From Candidatus Bipolaricaulota bacterium (GTDB lineage Bacteria > Bipolaricaulota > Bipolaricaulia > UBA7950 > UBA9294), in assembly GCA_018817505.1 (NCBI GenBank), contig JAHITR010000001.1:1-55679 (forward strand): a stretch of 55,679 nucleotides of DNA, given 5' to 3'. Numbering within the stretch: position 1 is the stretch's first letter; each line of letters begins with the position of its first letter. The position numbers and the translations under genes are program-made. This document shows positions 49,245 to 55,679 of this stretch, piece after piece. The notes under the pieces are model-generated. The model searched no databases. It saw only the letters and a list, made by a program, of their open reading frames with translations, and was not told where the DNA came from.

Positions 49245-50092
49245 GCTCCCACCTCCTTTGCTGCTTCGGCATCTGCAAACGTTCGGCCAGTCAGGGCGAT
49301 GAACACGTCTTCCATCGTTGTCTTCTCACCATTCTTGGGGGGAACTCGTGCTTTTAATCCTTCTGGATCATCTAGCGCAACGATTCTCCCGTCATCAATG
49401 ATGGCAATGCGATCGCACAAGCGATCGGCTTCCTCCATGTCATGGGTGGTGAGCAAGACGGTTGCGTTCTCGGTTTCCCTGATTTCACGAATGAACGCCT
49501 GCACATCGCGTTTGGAATGAGGATCGAGCCCCGTGGTGGGCTCATCCAGCAACAACAAGATGGGCGACGTCAGAAAACCACGTGCCACCGCGACCTTCTG
49601 CTGCATGCCACGCGACATATGTTCCATCGGCTGAGTGAACGTTGATTCCTTCAGCCCCAGGCGCGTCATAATGGCGCGCATTTTTTTCTTTGCCTCAACC
49701 GGAGCCATGCCATACAGCCGAGCTGCATACATCAGGTTTTCGATCGGCGAAAACTTCTTAAAGAAGGCGGCATCGACTGAGACTCGATTGATCAGCCGCT
49801 TGACGGCGGTGGCGTCGTGTTCGACATCGTGGCCGAAAATGCGAAGTGAGCCTGAGTCAGGCAACAGCAGGGTCGATGCCAATCGTATCAGCGTCGACTT
49901 GCCCGATCCATTAGGGCCGAGCACACCGAATGCTTCGCCTTTGGGGACGTACAGATCGATATCCTTGAGGGCGATGACTTCTTCCTTCTTGGTGTGTTTG
50001 AATAGTGTGCGCTTGCCAGCAGGACGTGGCACGCGTTCCTTGCGTGTGAACGTCTTGCGCACGCGCTCGACTTCCAGTGCGTACGTGCACAT
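49241..50092 (-). CDS. ABC transporter ATP-binding protein (ABC-2/drug or Nod-factor exporter type)
   Basis: LGPNGSGKSTLIRLASTLLLPDSG, MSRGMQQKVAVARGFLTSPILLLLDEPTTGLDPHSKRDVQ. Confidence 0.92.
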   Translation of the reverse strand: MCTYALEVERVRKTFTRKERVPRPAGKRTLFKHTKKEEVIALKDIDLYVPKGEAFGVLGPNGSGKSTLIRLASTLLLPDSGSLRIFGHDVEHDATAVKRLINRVSVDAAFFKKFSPIENLMYAARLYGMAPVEAKKKMRAIMTRLGLKESTFTQPMEHMSRGMQQKVAVARGFLTSPILLLLDEPTTGLDPHSKRDVQAFIREIRETENATVLLTTHDMEEADRLCDRIAIIDDGRIVALDDPEGLKARVPPKNGEKTTMEDVFIALTGRTFADAEAAKEVGA

Positions 50093-50120
50093 TGGTGGAC
50101 TCCTTCAGCGGGTACTGTTG

Positions 50121-50320
50121 GCAATAGAGCTCATTGCGTCGCGGAGAGCGTGGCTCCGCATCTGGTTGGGGTCGGAATCGATAGGCGAAATCGTGGATTT
50201 CGCGAAGAAAGAGCATTGAGTACGTCATTCACTCAAGCTCAGTCGGTGGCCCGCAAGGGGCCTAGATCGTGCAGGTCCTGGTCATCATGCGTACCTCCCG
50301 AGAAGGCCCGGCAAGGCCGG
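50121..50320. repeat. Cluster of inverted repeats upstream of ABC ATPase gene
   Basis: GCAAT-a-GAGCTC-ATTGC; GCGGAG/CTCCGC; GCGAAATC-gtg-GATTTCGC; GAGCaTTGAGT/ACTCAAGCTC; GGCCC/GGGCC; CCGGC/GCCGG. Confidence 0.75.
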
Positions 50321-50356
50321 TCGGTAATCAAACAGAATATCGGCGTTCGTCCGTGG

Positions 50357-50899
50357 TTACAAGTCATCACACAAAGAGCAGGAACCCGAGCGCCAGGTAT
50401 TCCTCATGATCTTGTCTGGATCATACCGATCGACGGGGGATGGCTGGGTCACGGGATGACCAAGGGCGACCACGGCCATCGGATAGACGGTCGCTGGAAT
50501 GTCGAGCAAGTTGCGCACGAAAACCACACGCTTGTGATAGGGGTACAGCTCCTGCCACACCCCGCCGAGGCCTAGGGCTTGTGCTGCCAACAGCATGTTC
50601 TGGATGGCTGCACCGCAGTCGGCAAGCCAATGCATCTTCCAGGTCATACCGCCGATGTCGGCACACACGACGACAAGCTGGGGCGACACGTGATAGGGAC
50701 CTCGTTCGATATCAAGAGCACCGATGGTGTCGCGAAGCGCGGGGTCATCGACAACGATGAATCGCCACGGCTGCTGGTTCCCGGAATTGGTGGCTGCCAT
50801 GGCTGCGCGAAAGATGATCTCCAACTGCGTTTCGGAGAGGGGCTCGTCTGTGAACTGGCGGACGCTACGACGGGTGAAAACGGCTTCGAAAAGTTCCAT
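50357..50899 (-). CDS. Nitroreductase family protein
   Basis: MELFEAVFTRRSVRQFTDEPLSETQLEIIFRAAMAATNSGNQQPWRFIVVDDPALRD...WLADCGAAIQNMLLAAQALGLGGVW. Confidence 0.93.
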   Translation of the reverse strand: MELFEAVFTRRSVRQFTDEPLSETQLEIIFRAAMAATNSGNQQPWRFIVVDDPALRDTIGALDIERGPYHVSPQLVVVCADIGGMTWKMHWLADCGAAIQNMLLAAQALGLGGVWQELYPYHKRVVFVRNLLDIPATVYPMAVVALGHPVTQPSPVDRYDPDKIMRNTWRSGSCSLCDDL

Positions 50900-50924
50900 G
50901 ATGCCTCCCAATTGGCGCAAACTG

Positions 50925-50954
50925 CGATGCCGCGTAGGAGTCTACGCGGCATCG
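50925..50954. repeat. 13-bp perfect hairpin CGATGCCGCGTAG-GAGT-CTACGCGGCATCG
   Basis: Seen directly; 26 bp upstream of nitroreductase start. Confidence 0.85.
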
Positions 50955-50992
50955 AGATAGTTCGCAATGGTACTAATTGATTGGGTGGAACC

Positions 50993-51280
50993 CTATTGTG
51001 CGACCCGATTGACTTCGGGGCGCAGCTCCTTGACATAGGTATGTGATTTGCTGATGACGTGCATGCCAACAGACTCGTACAACGTGGACGCCTGGTTTCG
51101 ATTGCCCGAGTCAACGCGCAATGACGGCCCCCTTCGACCCGCAATCCTGCAGCGCCTTCAGTGCGTGCATTAGCAGACTGCGGCCGATGCCTCAACGGCG
51201 CCATGCTTTGCAGACCCCGAGTTCATCGATGAGTCCGATGCCTGCCTCTGCACAGGCAGGCGGATAGACGCTCGTGGATC
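50993..51280 (-). pseudogene. GNAT-family N-acetyltransferase remnant (in-frame TGA plus frameshift)
   Basis: Minus-strand fragments EAGIGLIDELGVCKAWRR*GIGRSLLMHALKALQDCGSKGAV / LRVDSGNRNQASTLYESVGMHVISKSHTYVKELRPEVNRVAQ*. Confidence 0.8.
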
Positions 51281-51340
51281 ATTGCATCGCAAGAAACGCT
51301 ACGCGCAGAGAAGGATCGGGCGGCAATGAGGCTGAAGGAT

Positions 51341-51373
51341 CAGGACGTGCGCCGATATTCGGCGCACGTCCTG
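51341..51373. terminator. 15-bp perfect hairpin CAGGACGTGCGCCGA-TAT-TCGGCGCACGTCCTG
   Basis: Just downstream of 51386-51787 (minus) gene. Confidence 0.75.
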
Positions 51374-51385
51374 TGTGAGGATCGC

Positions 51386-51787
51386 TTAGATTGAGATGAC
51401 GGAAGGGGTCAGCCAGTAAATAAGGCAGGCCGTGGCGACAACGACCAGGCTTGAACAGGCGGCTCGTATAAAATATTCGCGCCGATTGAACGGCCTTCTG
51501 GCGCACGCACAGGATGAAAGCGTTGTCTCCAGCGCGGGTTCTGCCTTTGCATCCGTAGGCTCAGATGGATTCATGGGTTTCGAGGATGGCCGAGGAGCTG
51601 GTTTGCTTCGACGTGAGGCTCCGCTCGATAGCGGAACGAGGCCTTGAAGCAGGAGAAAGACGCCAATGCCCCCCAATGAGAACGCCAAGGTTTGAGCGTC
51701 GCTTCTTCCTGAGATAAGCAGAAGCGTTAGGACGATTCCGACTGTGACTTCACCGCGAACGAATGATTGCAGAACCATTTGCAGCAT
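51386..51787 (-). CDS. Small hypothetical membrane protein
   Basis: 133 aa with three hydrophobic stretches, ending CSSLVVVATACLIYWLTPSVISI. Confidence 0.6.
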   Translation of the reverse strand: MLQMVLQSFVRGEVTVGIVLTLLLISGRSDAQTLAFSLGGIGVFLLLQGLVPLSSGASRRSKPAPRPSSKPMNPSEPTDAKAEPALETTLSSCACARRPFNRREYFIRAACSSLVVVATACLIYWLTPSVISI

Positions 51788-51862
51788 GATGCCTCCGATA
51801 ATTGGGATAGATGCTCACAGCATACCGGAAGAGAGAAGGATCCGGAAGACGGTGCGAACAGA

Positions 51863-52345
51863 TTAGGCTTTGTACCCGAATTTCCGCAACAGGTCTTTGC
51901 GCCAGGCGATGCCTGCATCATCTTCGATGCCTGCCGGGGCAGATCCATCAATGACACCGAGAATGCCTCGGCCTTGTTCAGACTCGGCGACAATAACCTG
52001 TACCGGGTTGGCGGTGGCGCAGAAGATGCTGCAGATCTCGGGAACACGCTTCATGGCATGCAGGACGTTGATCGGGAAGGCGTCCTTGAGAAAGACGATG
52101 AACGAGTGCCCGGCTCCGATGGCCAAGGCATTGCGAATGGCTAGTTGCTCCAGATCTTCGTTGGTGCCGGAATGCCGGATCAGAGTATGGCCGGACGCCT
52201 CACAAAACGCCACGCCAAACTGAATGCCGGGAACCGTATTGACGAGAGCCTCATGAATGTCCTCGACGGTCTTGATGAAATGGGATTGCCCGAGGATGAG
52301 GTTCAGTGCGTCGGGATTCTCAATCTGAATGCTTTTCAGTTCCAT
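51863..52345 (-). CDS. Adenosine-specific kinase family protein (PF04008-like)
   Basis: MELKSIQIENPDALNLILGQSHFIKTVEDIHEALVNTVPGIQFGVAFCEASG...RNALAIGAGHSFIVFLKDAFPINVLHAMKRVPEICSIFCATANPVQVIVAE. Confidence 0.9.
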   Translation of the reverse strand: MELKSIQIENPDALNLILGQSHFIKTVEDIHEALVNTVPGIQFGVAFCEASGHTLIRHSGTNEDLEQLAIRNALAIGAGHSFIVFLKDAFPINVLHAMKRVPEICSIFCATANPVQVIVAESEQGRGILGVIDGSAPAGIEDDAGIAWRKDLLRKFGYKA

Positions 52346-52346
52346 G

Positions 52347-53612
52347 TTAGGCTCCCCCGCGGATGAAGTCGACGATGGAATTCGGCTCCAAGGAGATCTC
52401 AATCTCCTGGCCGGAGTCCATGCGTTTGATCTTGCCGGTCCCGGATGCGGCCTCCTGTTCGCCGACGACGAGCAGATGACGGGCATTCAGCGAGTTGGCA
52501 AGGGACAACTGTTTTCGCAATGCGCGTCCACGATGGTCAATATCCACAGACAGGCCGCGGTGCCGAAGTTGTTGTGCCAAAGCGAAGGCATAGTGCCTGC
52601 TGTCCTCCCCGAGTGTAGCCAAGAAGAGATCAAGTCGGGTTGCCTCAAGTTGCGCATGGGCTCGCTCCTGAAGAATGATGACCAAGCGTTCGAAGCCGCC
52701 GGCAAATCCTAGTCCTGGAATCGGTGGGCCGCCGAAGGTTTCTACGAGACCGTCGTAGCGGCCTCCGCCAAGCAACGTGTCTTGTGAACCCAGGTCCTTG
52801 GACATCAATTCAAACACGGTTCGTGTGTAATAATCGATCCCGCGCACGAGTCGTGAATCGATCTCATAATTCAGATTGAGGGCATCGAGCATGCCTCGCA
52901 CCTGTGTGAAGTGATCGGCGCAATCTGCGCAGAGATGATCGGCACTTCCTGGTGCGGCTTCGATATGGATCTGACATCTCTCTTCCTTGCAGTCGAGGAT
53001 ACGCAGCGGGTTCTCATCCAATCGTCGTTGGCAATCTGGGCACATGTGCGTGATGGAGGGTGAAAAATGGGATCTCAAGATATTCTTGAATCGCTCACGA
53101 TCCTCAGCACAGCCGATCGAATTGAGGCGGAGCCAGAGTCCACCAATGCCGAGACGATCCATCATCGACCAAGCGAAGCTAATGACCTCTGCGTCAAGAC
53201 TTGGATCGAGTGAACCCAAAGCTTCGATTCCGAACTGATGAAATTGTCGGCAGCGACCCTTTTGCGGCTTCTCGTAGCGGAACATCGGGCCGATGTAGAA
53301 CAGCTTCTGGAACGGCGATTGTGTTTGCCATCCTTGGTTGAGATAGGCGCGAACTACGGAGGCGGTGCCCTCAGGCCGGAGGGTGAGGCTTCGACCTTTT
53401 CGATCTTGGAACGTGTACATTTCCTTGCCCACGACGTCGGTAGCTTCTCCCATACCGCGGACAAACAGCTCCGTGTATTCGACAATAGGGAACCGAATTT
53501 CCTGATAATTGAAGCATCGAGCGGTTTCGAGCATGGCCTGCTCGGCCAGCCGCCACCATCCAATCTCATCAGGAAGGATGTCATACATGCCTCGGATGCG
53601 TTCCGTCTTCAT
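52347..53612 (-). CDS. hisS: Histidine--tRNA ligase
   Basis: IRGMYDILPDE, TLRPEGTASVVRAYL, FYIGPMFRYEKPQKGRCRQFHQFGIEALGS, LVRGIDYYTRTVFEL, GGGRYDGLVETFGGPPIPGLGFAGGFERL. Confidence 0.96.
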   Translation of the reverse strand: MKTERIRGMYDILPDEIGWWRLAEQAMLETARCFNYQEIRFPIVEYTELFVRGMGEATDVVGKEMYTFQDRKGRSLTLRPEGTASVVRAYLNQGWQTQSPFQKLFYIGPMFRYEKPQKGRCRQFHQFGIEALGSLDPSLDAEVISFAWSMMDRLGIGGLWLRLNSIGCAEDRERFKNILRSHFSPSITHMCPDCQRRLDENPLRILDCKEERCQIHIEAAPGSADHLCADCADHFTQVRGMLDALNLNYEIDSRLVRGIDYYTRTVFELMSKDLGSQDTLLGGGRYDGLVETFGGPPIPGLGFAGGFERLVIILQERAHAQLEATRLDLFLATLGEDSRHYAFALAQQLRHRGLSVDIDHRGRALRKQLSLANSLNARHLLVVGEQEAASGTGKIKRMDSGQEIEISLEPNSIVDFIRGGA

Positions 53613-53954
53613 GCCATCCCGCGCAGAACGTCGATCGTGTCGACACACGCTACGTTGGCTTCAGATCCCTTGCTATACACAGTCAAGCACATGAGTTGAT
53701 CCATCGCCCCTTCCTTCAACCGCCGGGTGGCTGCGCGATTGAATCGACTGGTGTTGATTCCCGCGCGCAATCTGGCTGCGTTCAGCACGCTCGTAAATAT
53801 GTTCCACATGATCTGCATCTCCCTTGCGCCCTAGCTCACGAAACAGACGAGACGCCGTTCATTCTCGTTCACATCCGGCAACTTCATGTCGCCGCATCGC
53901 GGCGCCCGCCCTCTGTTGCTGCACGATTCTCGCTTTGCGAGGGCAATACCCATT

Positions 53955-54617
53955 CTAATCTTCTTTGAGCGGATGCCCCAAGACATCCTCTGACCGGCGC
54001 AAGATCGACCGCTCGGATCGCTTTCGATACTCGATGAGATCAGCAATGCTGACGATGGACAAGCCATGCTTCTTTGAGAACGCTTCGAGTTGAGGCACGT
54101 GCGCCATGGTTCCATCTTCGTTGAGGACTTCACACAACACCGCAGTCGGCTCAAGCCCCGCCAATCGTGCCATGTCGACGGTGGCCTCTGTGTGCCCAGC
54201 TCGACGAAGCACGCCGCCATTGCGAGCGATCAACGGGAAGATGTGACCGGGGCGGGCCAAGTCGTCGGGGCGTGTATTCTTGTTGACGATTAGGCGAATG
54301 GTGTGGGCGCGATCATGGGCAGAAATGCCCGTGCTAATTCCATGCTTGGCATCGACCGTGACAGTGAAGTGCGTGCCATGCAGCGCTGTATTGTGCGAAC
54401 ACATTGGGGATAGGCCCAACTCGTTGGCGCGATCTTCAGTGAGGGGGACGCATACCATGCCTCGTCCGTAGGTCACCATGAAATTGATGGCCTCAGGTGT
54501 GATGTGCTCGGCCGCCATGACGAGGTCGCCCTCGTTCTCACGAGCTTCATCATCGACGAGAATAAGCATCTCGCCGTCGTGATAGCGTTTCAGTGCCTCT
54601 TCAATCGGAATGAACAA
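53955..54617 (-). CDS. ribB: 3,4-dihydroxy-2-butanone-4-phosphate synthase
   Basis: LVDDEARENEGDLVMAAEHITPEAINFMVTYGRGMVCVPLT, GISTGISAHDRAHTIRLIV, GHIFPLIARNGGVLRRAGHTEATVDMARLAGL. Confidence 0.96.
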   Translation of the reverse strand: MFIPIEEALKRYHDGEMLILVDDEARENEGDLVMAAEHITPEAINFMVTYGRGMVCVPLTEDRANELGLSPMCSHNTALHGTHFTVTVDAKHGISTGISAHDRAHTIRLIVNKNTRPDDLARPGHIFPLIARNGGVLRRAGHTEATVDMARLAGLEPTAVLCEVLNEDGTMAHVPQLEAFSKKHGLSIVSIADLIEYRKRSERSILRRSEDVLGHPLKED

Positions 54618-55128
54618 AACGTATCATCCTCTCGACGGACTTTCCTTGAGTGTCGAATTCATCATTGACGGCGCGTTCACGTCGGCGATCGTTCAAGACC
54701 GTCTGCTCGCATGGGGCAGGAATGATTGCGCAATGGAAGCTGCCGCTGTTTAAATCATACGGTGTTAGGCTGATCGCTTCGACTACGATGGATCTCCTGT
54801 CGACAAGGGAACGTCGATCTTGTGCATGAAATACAAGGGTTGGTTTGCTTCCCGCGTCTTCTGGATATGTCGCCTTCGGATGGTTGAGGGAGCCCCAAGA
54901 CCCGAAGATTAAATGGGCATCCAAACCATAGTTTGGAGGGACGGGACGCTCCAGGCCAGCTGAGCATGCACTGAGTGCCCCCTCCCGTTCGGATAGACAG
55001 ACGTCTTGAAAGGGCGCGCAGTGTCCCAATTCGATGCCATCGCGAATCGCGGCAGGAATGTCAATGGGCGGCGCGCTCGGTCGTACCGAACGGACGAGCC
55101 CAGGTTCTTGTACGATTCCGGTGAACAT
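54601..55128 (-). CDS. Riboflavin synthase alpha-subunit-like protein, degenerate (possible pseudogene)
   Basis: MFTGIVQEPGLVRSVR...; RRSIVVEAISLTPYDLNSGSFHCAIIPAPCEQTVLNDRRRERAVNDEFDTQGKSVERMI resembles RibE barrels but with conserved motifs altered and an internal gap; overlaps ribB. Confidence 0.7.
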   Translation of the reverse strand: MFTGIVQEPGLVRSVRPSAPPIDIPAAIRDGIELGHCAPFQDVCLSEREGALSACSAGLERPVPPNYGLDAHLIFGSWGSLNHPKATYPEDAGSKPTLVFHAQDRRSLVDRRSIVVEAISLTPYDLNSGSFHCAIIPAPCEQTVLNDRRRERAVNDEFDTQGKSVERMIRFVHSD

Positions 55129-55218
55129 TGCGGGAAGGAGTGTACAGTAGCTGAATTGCCTGATCAACGAAGTTGCATGGACTTTTCCCACACGATACCC
55201 TATCCGTAGGAGGTCATA

Positions 55219-55679
55219 GTGGCCAAACGTACTGCTTGGATTGGTATTCTCTTATTATTTCTTCTGTTGATCTCACTATCAGGTGCTGCAACGCAGCCGA
55301 CGATTACACATCTGACTACGGTTCGTGCTGGATTCTCTGAATTGGTGGTAACCACACCCTTGGGAAATTACGTCTTCTCTGAGGACGGTGGAACCCTCAG
55401 AAGTGGGTTGCTGACTTTTGCTCCTTATGGCTCGAAGGTCGCTGAATTGGTTGCCGGCACGACAACCAATGCTACGACCTTCGCGCGAGCGTATCTTGCT
55501 GATGCCGAGTTCCCATTTGCGCTTCGCTATCAGGATATTGCCTTCAACTACACATTGGCTGATCCGGTATACACAGATACGGGCGCCATCATGATTGAGA
55601 TGCGCGGACAAGGCGGAGGAATCTCTGTTGTCAAACGCTTCAAGATTGAGCCCGATGCCCTCTATACCCTGACAGCCGA
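55219..55679 (+). CDS. yidC: YidC-family membrane protein insertase, periplasmic N-terminal domain, truncated by window edge
   Basis: TAGGAGGT RBS, GTG start, VAKRTAWIGILLLFLLLISLSGA then LVVTTPLGNYVFSEDGGTLRSGLLTF...PFALRYQDI...GGGISVVKRFKIEPDALYTLT. Confidence 0.75.
   Translation, partial: MAKRTAWIGILLLFLLLISLSGAATQPTITHLTTVRAGFSELVVTTPLGNYVFSEDGGTLRSGLLTFAPYGSKVAELVAGTTTNATTFARAYLADAEFPFALRYQDIAFNYTLADPVYTDTGAIMIEMRGQGGGISVVKRFKIEPDALYTLTA

Noticed and set aside
51192-51194. In-frame TGA in the GNAT remnant as possible selenocysteine or stop reassignment
   Set aside because: TGA replaces a usual Arg, a frameshift follows, and other genes in the window use TGA as a normal stop; pseudogenisation is simpler.

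Overview
55.7-kb chromosomal segment of a diderm bacterium. It carries lptB/lptC-like, lnt, lgt, a yidC start and three O-antigen-ligase-like genes. The phylum cannot be proven without a search; the gene content would fit a deep-branching diderm lineage such as Bipolaricaulota/Acetothermia, but that is only a guess. Most of the window is housekeeping: BMP-type ABC transporter, histidine kinase/response regulator, Crp/Fnr regulator, tRNA-Leu, mraY, pyrG, secG, oppDF, rdgB, the hrcA-grpE-dnaK-dnaJ heat-shock operon with a CIRCE operator, secA, gpsA, ctpA, ahcY, glnA, hisS, ribB and the start of yidC. I saw no rRNA, CRISPR array or recognisable transposase. The less ordinary parts are: (i) an apparent four-gene ECF-sigma locus (10353-14881) with a membrane-anchored CBM48-like (glycogen-binding) putative anti-sigma protein, a small exported protein and an 871-aa DUF4384/PEGA/5xPKD surface protein; (ii) two tandem exported paralogs with a shared C-x8-C-x2-C-x2-C motif (44699-46693); (iii) dense clusters of perfect inverted repeats around an ABC-2 exporter, a nitroreductase gene and a decaying GNAT pseudogene (48163-51373); (iv) a riboflavin-synthase-like ORF that has lost conserved motifs; (v) three tandem O-antigen-ligase/TPR paralogs; (vi) a 446-aa protein whose C-terminus resembles a nuclease fold without its catalytic residues. 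Domain calls come from reading the translations and motifs; no database search was run.
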